A stretch of 64,000 bases of DNA from Nostoc sp. FACHB-110 (GTDB lineage: Bacteria; Cyanobacteriota; Cyanobacteriia; Cyanobacteriales; Nostocaceae): NCBI RefSeq assembly GCF_014697425.1, contig NZ_JACJRU010000024.1, positions 50,144 through 114,143 on the forward strand, read 5' to 3'. Under the pieces are notes generated by a model. It saw nothing but the letters and a program-made list of their open reading frames with translations. It was not told the origin of the DNA and did not search any database. The first letter of the stretch is position 1. Every line of letters begins with the position of its first letter. Shown here piece after piece: positions 54,014 to 62,612 of the stretch. The position numbers and the translations under genes are program-made.

Positions 54014-54052
54014 ACTTACAATATCTCCTTGATAAACTTGACAACTAAATGA

Positions 54053-54919
54053 CTAATATGATTTTGATAGTTGTTTTTCTAGCTTCAGCAATTGTTCAAC
54101 TCTAGATTCTGTATCAGGATGGCTGGAAAACAAATTGCCTAAAAACTTACCAGAGATAGGATTGATAATTAATAAGGTTTCAAATGCTGGGTTGGCATCT
54201 AAAGGTAACTGCCGTGATGCCGCTTCTAATCTTTGTAGGGCGCGGGCTAAAGCGCTGGGATTACCTGTTAATCTGGCCGAACCAGCATCAGCAGAAAATT
54301 CACGGGTACGAGAAATGCCTAACTGAATAATTGTGGCGGCGATGGGTGCTAATAATACTGTTAACAAAAGTCCTAAAGGATTGCCACCTCTATCATCATC
54401 GCGGGAACCTGCGCCAAACCATAAGCCATAACTTACCATTTGCGCCAAGAAGGAAATAGCCCCAGCAATGGTAGCGGCTACTGCTTGAGTTAAGGTGTCA
54501 CGGTTAATAATGTGAGTCAGTTCGTGGGCAATTACGCCTTCTAATTCATCTTCTGGCAGGATATTTAAGATGCCTTCGGTAACAGCGACAGCCGCGTGTT
54601 CGGGGTCGCGTCCTGTGGCAAAGGCATTAGCCGTTTGACCGGGAACGATGTAAACTCCTGGCATAGGGATATTAGCGCGTGCAGCTAATTTTTCCACCAT
54701 CCGATAAAGTCCTGGTGCTTGTGCCGCACTCACTGGCTGGGCGCGATAGACTGCTAGGGCAATCTTATCTGATTGATACCAAGAAAATAGGTTTGTAACT
54801 GCTGCTAAACCAATTCCTATAATCAAGCCACCAGTACCACCAATTATCCAGTAACTAATAGCAATCAATAAGCCACTGAGTGCAGCAAGCAAAGCAAGTG
54901 TTTTGAATTGATTTCCCAT
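54053..54919 (-). CDS. htpX: M48-family zinc metalloprotease (HtpX-like)
   Basis: This 288-residue membrane protease has two N-terminal spans (about 8-26 and 28-48). A zinc motif, VIAHELTHIINRD, is intact with HExxH, and the third ligand lies in REFSADAGSARLTG. Length and topology fit HtpX, which clears misfolded membrane proteins under stress. Unlike the other M48-like protein in this window (3750-6077), its active site is complete. Confidence 0.9.
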   Translation of the reverse strand: MGNQFKTLALLAALSGLLIAISYWIIGGTGGLIIGIGLAAVTNLFSWYQSDKIALAVYRAQPVSAAQAPGLYRMVEKLAARANIPMPGVYIVPGQTANAFATGRDPEHAAVAVTEGILNILPEDELEGVIAHELTHIINRDTLTQAVAATIAGAISFLAQMVSYGLWFGAGSRDDDRGGNPLGLLLTVLLAPIAATIIQLGISRTREFSADAGSARLTGNPSALARALQRLEAASRQLPLDANPAFETLLIINPISGKFLGNLFSSHPDTESRVEQLLKLEKQLSKSY

Positions 54920-55183
54920 ATTTTCGCTCTCCTGATAATGCTGTTGTGATATTATTTAGCTTTTTTAAATAACAGCATTACTTAAGCTACACATAGATTG
55001 TATCCACCCAAAATCATATGCATCAGGTAGAAATTTTGCACCAATTTAGTACGGTTTTCACGCTTAAGTTAGCGAATAATAACTTATACTATTTTGAATT
55101 TTAGATTTTAGATATTAAATTACCAAGTTTACTATTGAGATATTTCCGGCATAATCTTTAAAACGGGAGTTCAATATTTTACT

Positions 55184-55582
55184 ATGCTGCAAGACCCGAA
55201 TTTACGTTATCCGATCGCAATTAGTTTGGGTGCGATCGCTGGAGCTTTAAGCCGCTACTATATTACATTATGGTTTGCTGATCGATTTGGTATTAGTTTT
55301 CCCTACGGTACTTTTTTTATTAATCTCAGCGGTTGTTTAGCTATGGGATTTTTTATGACCTTAGCTGTAGAGAAGATGGCAATTATTTCTCCAGAAATTC
55401 GCTTAATGGTAGCTACAGGATTTTTAGGAGCATACACAACTTTTTCTACTTACGGTTTAGAAACTATTAATTTATTACGTGGTCGCGTTTTTTTATCAGC
55501 ATTTATTTACTGGGGTGGTAGTGCTTTATTAGGAGTTATTAGTGTGCAGTTGGGTGTGTTTTTGGCGAAATTGTGGCGTTAA
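55184..55582 (+). CDS. crcB: Fluoride ion channel FluC/CrcB
   Basis: This 132-residue protein has four membrane spans and the CrcB signature: NLSGCLAMGFF (the conserved Asn and Gly) and GFLGAYTTFSTYGLE (the F-box TTFS). FluC exports fluoride as an antiparallel dimer. I looked for a fluoride riboswitch before the ATG and did not see one. The gene stands alone. Confidence 0.92.
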   Translation: MLQDPNLRYPIAISLGAIAGALSRYYITLWFADRFGISFPYGTFFINLSGCLAMGFFMTLAVEKMAIISPEIRLMVATGFLGAYTTFSTYGLETINLLRGRVFLSAFIYWGGSALLGVISVQLGVFLAKLWR

Positions 55583-55619
55583 ATGAGGGCAAAAAAGACA
55601 ACTAGTATGGAAGAATTTA

Positions 55620-55700
55620 TCTCACGCAGAGGCAAGGCAGCGCGTTGGGCGGGTTCCCCGACTTAAAGCGACTGCCGCGCAAAGACGCAGAGAGGTTGAT
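55620..55700. repeat. Intergenic repeat sharing a GTTGGGCGGGTTCCCCGACT core
   Basis: The core GTTGGGCGGGTTCCCCGACT here is present in inverted orientation near 59865-59885 (AGTCGGGGAACCCGCCCAAC). Both copies lie next to a GCAGTGGC or AAGCGAC type motif. It is an intergenic repeat family of Nostoc type. Confidence 0.65.
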
Positions 55701-55856
55701 GAGTTCTTATATAAATTTAATAGGGTTACGCGATGTGCAACTTATTCTTGGAATCCCTCTCCAAACCTCTCTCCGAAGCGGGGAGAGGCTTTGAATCTTG
55801 CTCCCCTTTCCTACGGGGGTTAGGTTTGAGAGAAAGTTGCACACGGCGTTAGCGTT

Positions 55857-57323
55857 TTAGTTTTTAACTACTTTTAGAGTGTGCAAGCTGGTATCGGCAC
55901 AACCACTAATAAAGACACCCATAGCTTGAATTTGTTGCAGATATTTTAAAGCATCGTGAGTAATTATTTCTCCTGGCATCAAGACAGGAATTCCTGGGGG
56001 ATAGGGACAGACAATTTCGGCACAGATGCGATCGCTTGTTTGTTCTATTGGTAATGTTTCAGTAGCAGCAAAAAAAGCTTCACGGGGAGATATCTGCATA
56101 GAATACTCCCAATTGATAGCAAGATGATGGTAGTGTGAGTTATTTATCTGATGGTTTTGATACTTCTGAGCCAAAATTGTTAAACCTTGCACTAATTGTT
56201 CAATATCTGCGATCGTATTACCCAGGCTAATAATAAAAGTAAGGTTTTGCAATGAGGCAAATTCCGCAGTTACGCCCAATTTTTCGTCAAGAATTTCCTC
56301 AGCCTCAAAGCCTGTTAAACCTAAGCCACTAACGTTGACAGTTAGCCTAGTTTTATCTAATTCCTTAAATCCTGGTGAGATTTTTGGTGGCAAAATTGAT
56401 AAACCAGGAATTTGACTAATTTTACTTCTGGCTATATCTGCTAGTTCCAAAGTGCGAGACATTAAATTATGCCCATCTATCGCCATTTGCTGACGTGCGG
56501 CATCTAAGGAGGCTAACAATATATAGCTAGGACTGGTAGACTGGACAAGTTGCAAAGCTTTATTTACACGATCGCTATCTATTCTTTTTCCTTGGATGTG
56601 CAGCATGGATGCTTGCGTCATTGCACCCAGTACCTTGTGAATGGACTGGACTGTTAAATCTGCACCTGCTTTTAAGGCTGGGGTAGGTAGTTGGGGGTGA
56701 AAAGTGAAATGTGCGCCGTGGGCTTCATCTACAAGTAAAGGAATATCATATTGATGGGTAATTTGTGCGATCGCAACTAAATCTCCGCAGACACCGTAAT
56801 ATGTGGGGTAAACTGTCAAAACTGCTTTGGCATCAGGATGCTGTTGTAAGGCATCTGCTACAGCCTTGGGTGTGATACTGTGAGCAATATCAAAAACTGG
56901 GTCATATTCAGGATTAACAAAAATTGGCATTGCACCAGAGAGAATTAAACCTGCGATCGCAGATGAATGCACATTTCGCGGCAGAATAATTTTATCGCCA
57001 GTACCGCAAGTAGCCAAAATCGCTGCTTCAATGCCGCAGGTAGAACCATTGACAAGAAACCATGTTTGTGATGCACCAAACGCTGCCGCCGCCAGTGCTT
57101 GGGCTTGTTGAATGACACCTTGGGGTGAAAACAAACTATCCAATTGAGCTAATTCTGTTAAATCTGCTTGAAAAACCCTTGCACCGAGCAAATCAGCCAA
57201 TGGTTGCGAAATTCCCTCTCCCCGCTTGTGGCCTGGTGTGTAAAAAGGAGCGTGGTGATGGGCTGCACAAGCTTTTATCGCATCTAATAAAGGCGTTTGA
57301 TGTTGTATTGGAATGAGCATCAT
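55857..57323 (-). CDS. Orn/Lys/Arg decarboxylase family PLP enzyme
   Basis: This 488-residue fold-type I PLP enzyme opens near APFYTPGHKRGEG. It has LVNGSTCGIEAAILAT, the DEAHGAHFTFHP motif and SIHKVLGAMTQ, where the Lys binds PLP. The length fits the short bacterial forms of arginine/lysine/ornithine decarboxylases. The product could be agmatine, cadaverine or putrescine. The ATG at 57323 stands at the edge of an STRR array. It is divergent from phoD. Confidence 0.88.
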   Translation of the reverse strand: MMLIPIQHQTPLLDAIKACAAHHHAPFYTPGHKRGEGISQPLADLLGARVFQADLTELAQLDSLFSPQGVIQQAQALAAAAFGASQTWFLVNGSTCGIEAAILATCGTGDKIILPRNVHSSAIAGLILSGAMPIFVNPEYDPVFDIAHSITPKAVADALQQHPDAKAVLTVYPTYYGVCGDLVAIAQITHQYDIPLLVDEAHGAHFTFHPQLPTPALKAGADLTVQSIHKVLGAMTQASMLHIQGKRIDSDRVNKALQLVQSTSPSYILLASLDAARQQMAIDGHNLMSRTLELADIARSKISQIPGLSILPPKISPGFKELDKTRLTVNVSGLGLTGFEAEEILDEKLGVTAEFASLQNLTFIISLGNTIADIEQLVQGLTILAQKYQNHQINNSHYHHLAINWEYSMQISPREAFFAATETLPIEQTSDRICAEIVCPYPPGIPVLMPGEIITHDALKYLQQIQAMGVFISGCADTSLHTLKVVKN

Positions 57324-57365
57324 ATTTCATACTTCATACTTCATACTTCATACTTCACACTTCAT
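57324..57365. repeat. STRR array between decarboxylase gene and phoD
   Basis: Six heptamers (ATTTCAT, three ACTTCAT, ACTTCAC, ACTTCAT) abut the ATG of the minus-strand decarboxylase. They end 5 bases before a Pho-box-like pair of octamers that belongs to the phoD promoter. Confidence 0.9.
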
Positions 57366-57369
57366 ACTT

Positions 57370-57399
57370 TTTAACACTTTCTTAATCTAAGTGTGATCG
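57370..57399 (+). promoter_or_regulatory. Pho-box-like repeats upstream of phoD
   Basis: TTTAACAC (57370-57377) and CTTAATCT (57381-57388) are separated by exactly 3 bases. The second matches the cyanobacterial PhoB-type (SphR) octamer YTTAAYMW perfectly and the first in seven of eight positions. A third, weaker octamer follows at 57392. They precede the phoD start by about 60 bases, so phosphate-starvation control is likely. Confidence 0.55.
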
Positions 57400-57449
57400 C
57401 TGATTGGTAAGTTAATTGCAATTATGCGGAAACTTGCTAGAGAGTGGAT

Positions 57450-59024
57450 ATGGATTTTATCAAGTGCGATCGCCTATTATCAAATCGCTACAGACGGCGG
57501 AGTTTTTTATTAGGTGCGGGATTATTTACAGGCTTGGCAATTACTAGCCAATGGGAACCAGTCTTAGCCAGAATCAGGTTTTCTAGCTATCCATTTACCC
57601 TAGGTGTAGCCTCTGGCGACCCTTTACCCGATAGTGTGGTGTTATGGACAAGGTTAGCACCAGACCCATTAAATGGCGGTGGTATGCCCACTAGAAATGT
57701 GATGGTGCATTGGGAAATTGCCCTAGACGAAAATATGCGAAAAGTAGTGCAGCGAGGTAAAACCCTAGCACTGGCTGATTTAGCGCACTCTGTACACGTT
57801 GATGTTAAAGGGTTAGAACCTGACCGTTGGTATTGGTATCAATTTCGTGTCGGCAAAGAACTTAGCCCCATTGGCCGGACTCGTACAGCACCAGAATTTT
57901 ATAGTTTCACCAAACAACTAAACTTCGCCTTTGTCTCTTGTCAAGACTGGCAAAATGGCTATTACACAACCTATAAACACATAGCAGATGAAGACCTTGA
58001 TTTAGTTGTGCATCTAGGTGATTACATTTACGAATATGGGCCACAAACAGGAGGGCCGCGTCAGCATAATAGCCCAGAAATTATGTCTCTTACTGACTAC
58101 CGCGATCGTCATGCACTTTATAAAACTGATCCCAATTTGCAAGCCGTTCATGCGGCTTTTCCTTGGATAGTTACTTGGGATGATCATGAAGTAGAAAACA
58201 ACTACGCCAACTTAATTTCTGAAGATAACGTTAACCCAGAAGTATTTGCCCAACGACGCGCTAATGCTTACAAAGCCTATTATGAGCATATGCCATTACG
58301 TCTATCTTCCCTGCCGAATGGGGCTAATATGCAGCTTTATCGACGTTTGAGATTTGGTAACTTAGCCGAATTCAACGTTTTGGATACTCGCCAATACCGC
58401 ACAGACCAACCTTGTAATGATGGACTCAACCCACGTTGTCTGCAAGCCTTTGATGAAAATGCAACTCTCACAGGTACAGAACAAGAACAGTGGCTGTTTA
58501 AAGGATTAGACAAATCCACCGCCCGTTGGAATATTATTGCCCAACAGGTTATGTTTGCCCAATATGATTTTGATCCACGCCCAGAAATAGGAGTGTTTAA
58601 TTTAGACCAATGGGATGGCTATGTAGCTGCACGTCAGCGAATCTTGAATTTTCTCAACCAGCGACGACCTTGTAACCCTGTCGTGATTGCTGGCGATATT
58701 CATTCTAGTTGGGTACATGACTTAAAGCTTGATTTTAATCAACCATCCTCACCAGTTGTGGGGACTGAGTTTGTCGGGACTTCTATTACTTCCGACTTTC
58801 CCACTTCATTTATTGCCCCAGTGCAAGCAGCTTTAAGTGCTAATCCCCATACCAAGTTTTTTGATGGGACATACCGGGGGTATGTGCGCTGTCAACTTAC
58901 TCACAAACAGTGGCAGAGCGATTATCGGGCTGTTTCTAGCATAGTTGACCCCAATGCTTCTGTTAGAACCTTAGCCTCCTTTGTTGTTCAAGATGGGCAA
59001 CCAGGGGCATATCGACAAGCTTAA
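57450..59024 (+). CDS. phoD: Alkaline phosphatase PhoD
   Basis: This 524-residue secreted phosphatase has a Tat signal (NRYRRRSFLLGAG, then GLAITSQWEPVLA). The PhoD metallo-site is complete: ASGDP, FVSCQDW, HLGDYIYE, WDDHEVENN, LDTRQYR and VVIAGDIHSSWVHD. It releases phosphate from organic esters in the periplasm or outside, using Ca and Fe in known members. The start is ATG 57450; a GTG two codons earlier is possible. Pho-box-like octamers lie upstream. Confidence 0.93.
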   Translation: MDFIKCDRLLSNRYRRRSFLLGAGLFTGLAITSQWEPVLARIRFSSYPFTLGVASGDPLPDSVVLWTRLAPDPLNGGGMPTRNVMVHWEIALDENMRKVVQRGKTLALADLAHSVHVDVKGLEPDRWYWYQFRVGKELSPIGRTRTAPEFYSFTKQLNFAFVSCQDWQNGYYTTYKHIADEDLDLVVHLGDYIYEYGPQTGGPRQHNSPEIMSLTDYRDRHALYKTDPNLQAVHAAFPWIVTWDDHEVENNYANLISEDNVNPEVFAQRRANAYKAYYEHMPLRLSSLPNGANMQLYRRLRFGNLAEFNVLDTRQYRTDQPCNDGLNPRCLQAFDENATLTGTEQEQWLFKGLDKSTARWNIIAQQVMFAQYDFDPRPEIGVFNLDQWDGYVAARQRILNFLNQRRPCNPVVIAGDIHSSWVHDLKLDFNQPSSPVVGTEFVGTSITSDFPTSFIAPVQAALSANPHTKFFDGTYRGYVRCQLTHKQWQSDYRAVSSIVDPNASVRTLASFVVQDGQPGAYRQA

Positions 59025-59461
59025 ATCTTGTGTTGGCAGAATGATTTTATTTTCTGGGACTTGTCCGTTCTTGCTAGAGCAAGTACAATACCTGCCTCAT
59101 CAGACAATACGCTTGGGTTAAGGTTACTCGTGATGTTTCCGAATCTGTAGAGACGTTGCAATGCAACGTCTCTACAGATTCTCTAGGTGATACTATTTCA
59201 GATTCATCATGAATGTGAAATGATATGAGCAGATGCTGACTCTGCATTTCTGTAGAAGCTAAAAACCCTGTCTTTTGCATATATTTGAGTAATTGTACAG
59301 ATAAAAATATAAAGTTTTGTAAATTTCTGCGTAATTTTCAGGAGTTGCGCTGAAGTCATAATTATGGAGAACAATTTCACTCCTAAAGCGTGATTTGTAA
59401 CTCTGCAATCCTAAATAGATGAATTCGTTGATCTACTCAGTTAACAGCACACCCAAAACTT
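59025..59461. other. Interval with 41-bp perfect palindrome
   Basis: The gap holds the palindrome at 59141-59181 and then AT-rich DNA up to the small gene at 59462. A minus-strand 68-codon frame over the palindrome is not supported. Confidence 0.45.
59141..59181. repeat. Perfect 41-bp palindrome
   Basis: GAATCTGTAGAGACGTTGCA (59141-59160) and its exact reverse complement (59162-59181) are separated by a single A. The core GTAGAGACGTTGCA belongs to a frequent intergenic repeat in cyanobacteria. Confidence 0.9.
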
Positions 59462-59725
59462 ATGCAATCCCAAAAAACACAAGCAACAGTCCTAGATGCT
59501 CAAAAATTACAAGAATTAAACGAGGAAATTCACCAGGAAATTAGTCAAGTCTTGAAGAACTCGAATGTACAGCAAATACTAGAAAAGTATGGTCTTTCAT
59601 TAGAGGACAGTAACTTTCACTTTCAATATGGTATTGAGTCAAATACAAATAATCATTCCCTAACAATTCCTGGTAAGAGACTCTTAGATTGCAGATTACC
59701 TAATGGGACAATAATTCCTTGTTAA
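59462..59725 (+). CDS. Small protein of unknown function, two C-terminal cysteines
   Basis: This is an 87-residue protein. Residues 10-45 look like an amphipathic helix (LQELNEEIHQEISQVLKNS and QQILEKYG). The C-terminal third ends in LLDCRLPNGTIIPC, with Cys at 77 and 87 spaced by ten residues. That could be a disulfide or a modified peptide core, but no modification enzyme is nearby. A Rho-independent terminator follows. I do not recognise the family. Confidence 0.6.
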   Translation: MQSQKTQATVLDAQKLQELNEEIHQEISQVLKNSNVQQILEKYGLSLEDSNFHFQYGIESNTNNHSLTIPGKRLLDCRLPNGTIIPC

Positions 59726-59755
59726 GTATTAGTTAAATTATTGAGCAAACATCAA

Positions 59756-59786
59756 AACTCAGTTTCTCAAAGAAATTGGGTTTTTT
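59756..59786 (+). terminator. Rho-independent terminator of the small gene
   Basis: AACTCAGTTTCT (59756-59767) pairs with AGAAATTGGGTT (59771-59782, two wobble pairs) and is followed by TTTT. It ends the transcript of the gene at 59462-59725. Confidence 0.8.
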
Positions 59787-60163
59787 AATGTTTAATTACA
59801 GGTTGTTTTAAAAGTTGAATTTATCACTTTCCTTGGCAATTAGAAATCGCGCGCCACTGAGGGAGTCGGGGAACCCGCCCAACGCAGTGGCGTGGCTACA
59901 CAGAAAAAACCCACCTTCGTGGGTTCAAACCCCTTGATTTTTCATTAGTCCGCGCAGGTGGTCACTGAGCTTGTCGAAGTGCGGACTTTGCTTGTGTAGT
60001 AGCGAATTATATTCGCCCAAAACTTTTAAAACATCCTCTTACTCTGTAATCATAAAAAATAAATTAATCTTTATTAGCTTCAGTAACTACGTGATAATGT
60101 GTGTTATGTATTAATTCACTCAACTCTGCTAAATAAAAAGCAATATCAACATCGAAATTAAGT
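59787..60163. other. Repeat-rich interval upstream of the TPS exoprotein gene
   Basis: The gap contains an inverted copy of the repeat core near 59865-59885 and a UUCG-like hairpin (AACCCAC 59908 with GTGGGTT 59919). A GTCACTGAGCTTGTCGAAGTG motif and a TAGCGAATTATATTCGCCC motif follow. At 60029-60041, AAACATCCTCTTA is the exact complement of the IS-like end at 63892-63904. No gene is seen. Confidence 0.55.
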
Positions 60164-62512
60164 ATGAGCAATAATTATAACTGGATTTGGGGAATAATTA
60201 TTACAACAGCTAGTGTTTTTATTAATAGTGGAGAATTTGCGATCGCCCAAATCATCCCAGATAATACTCTGCCAGAAAACTCTCAAGTATTGAATTCTGG
60301 GAATAATATTAATCTCATTACAGGTGGGACTCGCGCTGGCAATAATCTCTTCCACAGCTTTCAGCAATTTTCTATTCCTAACGGCACTACAGCCAGTTTT
60401 GCAAATACAGCAGATGTACAAAATATTATTAGCAGAGTAACAGGTAATTCAATTTCCCAAATTGATGGTACAATTGCAACTCAATTTGGCAGTAACTTGT
60501 TTTTAATTAATCCCAATGGCATTGTATTTGGTCAGAATGCGACGTTAAATATAGGTGGTTCATTTATTGCCAGTACAGCCAGTAGCATTAATTTTGCAGA
60601 CGGAAAAAAATTTAGTGCAACTGAACCTCAATCCACACCTTTATTATCAACGAGCATACCTATAGGATTGCAATTTCCAGCTAAAGTTGCTCCTATTCGT
60701 AATCAATCTCAAGCCAGTCCAAATGGTGAAAAGACTGTGTTTGGTGAAGTTGTTGGTTTAAAAGTCCCATCTGGCAAAACTTTAGCATTAATAGGTGGTG
60801 ATTTGATCCTAGAAGGAGGAAATTTAACAGCAGAGTCAGGACATATTGAATTAGGAAGTGTTGCGGGAAATAGCTTAGTGAGTCTCCAGCCAACAAATCA
60901 AGGTTGGACTTTTAGTTATGAAGGTGTCAAGAATTTTCAAAATATTCAACTGATCCAAAGGAAAGTTCAGAATGGTTCTGAAGTCGGGTCAATTGTAGAG
61001 GCTAGTAGTTTAGGTAGCGGTGGTAGCATTGGAGTACAAGGTAACATAGTCGAACTAATTGGTAAGTCTGTACGCTTAAGAAGTGAGACACAGGGTGTTA
61101 GCGATGGCGGAGATGTCAATATTACTAGCCAACAATTAGCTCTAAGAGATGGCGCGCAAGTTAGGACATCTACCTCTGGTAAAGGAAGAGCCGGAAATTT
61201 AAATGTCAACGTTTTTAAATCTGTGGAGCTAGTTGGTAGCCCCACCTTAGCAAATACTATCAGTGTATTGTTAAGCACAACTTTTGGTGAAGGTCGTGCA
61301 GGTGAACTGACAATTAATACTCAAAAATTAAGTCTGCAAAACGGAGCAGAAATATCCTCAGGTTCTACTGGAGGATTCGTTTTAGTCGGTTCATCCCTTG
61401 GGTTTCAGCCAGCTACAGGTAATGGCGGAAATTTAAATATCAATGCTTCCAATTCTGTAGAGCTAATTGGAACTTCACCAACAGGCTCACCTAGTAGTTT
61501 GTTGGCGAGAACTTTAGGCCCGGGAAATTCAGGAAAAATAACAGTCAACACCAGAAGATTGACAGTTAGAGACGGAGCAGCAATTAATGTCAGTAGTCAA
61601 CTCCCAAATCCTAATTTTCCTTATATATATTTAGGTAATGTAAATGATCTAGGAATACCAGGTGAATTAATTATTAAAGCTAACTCTGTATTTTTAGATA
61701 ATCAAGGAAAACTAACCTCCAATAGTCTAACAGGCCAAGGTGGAAATATTTCGCTACAAGTGCGGAATGCCTTGTTGATGCGCCGCAATAGTCGAATAGC
61801 CACCAACGCTGGTACGTCCGAAGCACCAGGGAATGGTGGCAACATTACCATCAATGCACCTAGAGGCTTTGTGGTGGCTACTCCTTTAGGAAATAACGAC
61901 ATTACCGCCAATGCTTTTTCTGGTGCTGGGGGTAAGATTACCATCAAGGCTAATACTATATTTGGATTTGTGCGCCGCGATCGCGCCGATTTAGTCCGCA
62001 TCTTAGGAACCGACGATCCCACACAACTAGACCCCAACAGAGTTCCAACCAGCGATATCACCGCATTTTCTCAACAAAATCCCTCGTTAAACGGTACTAT
62101 CCAAATCAACACCCCAGATGTTGACCCCAGCAAAGGTTTATTAGAACTACCCACCGAACCAGTTGACGCATCCCAGCAAATCGTTGCTGCTTGTCAACCA
62201 GGCGGTAAACTTAAACAAGGTTCCCTTGTCGCCACAGGCCGCGGAGGAATTGCCACCAGTCCCACAGAACCATTGATGGAAGATGCTGTCTTAGCAGGCT
62301 GGATTAACCTAGATTCCGAAAATACCAATAGTGCCAGCACTAAGCAACAAGTTAATACACAAAAAATTGATTCTGTCAATCATGAAAAGCAAATCAACCC
62401 TGCCCAAGGTTGGGTAATGGATAATCAAGGTAACGTGACTCTGTTAGCTCAAGCACCCACAGTTACGCCCCATAGTCCAATACTGAGTTCTGCGTCTTGT
62501 GCGGCTAATTAG
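60164..62512 (+). CDS. Two-partner-secretion exoprotein (filamentous haemagglutinin N-terminal domain)
   Basis: This 782-residue protein has a signal segment (about 1-30, WIWGIIITTASVFINSG). The TPS domain at about 35-160 is clear, with NSQVLNSGNNINLITGGTRAGNNLFHSF (read in parts) and LFLINPNGIVFGQNATLNIGGSF. Repetitive beta-helix segments follow (GNGGNITINAPRGF-like, residues about 300-650). It is expected to cross the outer membrane through a TpsB pore, which is not in the window. No catalytic domain is visible; a surface adhesin or matrix role is likely. Confidence 0.9.
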   Translation: MSNNYNWIWGIIITTASVFINSGEFAIAQIIPDNTLPENSQVLNSGNNINLITGGTRAGNNLFHSFQQFSIPNGTTASFANTADVQNIISRVTGNSISQIDGTIATQFGSNLFLINPNGIVFGQNATLNIGGSFIASTASSINFADGKKFSATEPQSTPLLSTSIPIGLQFPAKVAPIRNQSQASPNGEKTVFGEVVGLKVPSGKTLALIGGDLILEGGNLTAESGHIELGSVAGNSLVSLQPTNQGWTFSYEGVKNFQNIQLIQRKVQNGSEVGSIVEASSLGSGGSIGVQGNIVELIGKSVRLRSETQGVSDGGDVNITSQQLALRDGAQVRTSTSGKGRAGNLNVNVFKSVELVGSPTLANTISVLLSTTFGEGRAGELTINTQKLSLQNGAEISSGSTGGFVLVGSSLGFQPATGNGGNLNINASNSVELIGTSPTGSPSSLLARTLGPGNSGKITVNTRRLTVRDGAAINVSSQLPNPNFPYIYLGNVNDLGIPGELIIKANSVFLDNQGKLTSNSLTGQGGNISLQVRNALLMRRNSRIATNAGTSEAPGNGGNITINAPRGFVVATPLGNNDITANAFSGAGGKITIKANTIFGFVRRDRADLVRILGTDDPTQLDPNRVPTSDITAFSQQNPSLNGTIQINTPDVDPSKGLLELPTEPVDASQQIVAACQPGGKLKQGSLVATGRGGIATSPTEPLMEDAVLAGWINLDSENTNSASTKQQVNTQKIDSVNHEKQINPAQGWVMDNQGNVTLLAQAPTVTPHSPILSSASCAAN

Positions 62513-62596
62513 GGGTGTATGGGTGTAGGGGTGTAAAAAAGCAGAGGAAGCAGAGGGGATAGAAAGAGAGAAGAAACAACGGCAAATGACTATTAA

Positions 62597-62612
62597 CTCA
62601 GCACTCAGCACT
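62597..62612. repeat. STRR units CTCAGCACTCAGCACT
   Basis: Two heptamers and a partial third of the same type as at 327-342 occur right at the stop codon of the minus-strand gene at 62613. Confidence 0.8.

Noticed and set aside
54920..55183. Fluoride riboswitch before crcB
   Set aside because: The conserved GGNGATGG and CTGATGRCTCCTAC text could not be found in the leader.
59908..59945. tRNA-like end GGGTTCAAACCCC
   Set aside because: Only a hairpin with a T-arm-like sequence; no acceptor or anticodon arms.
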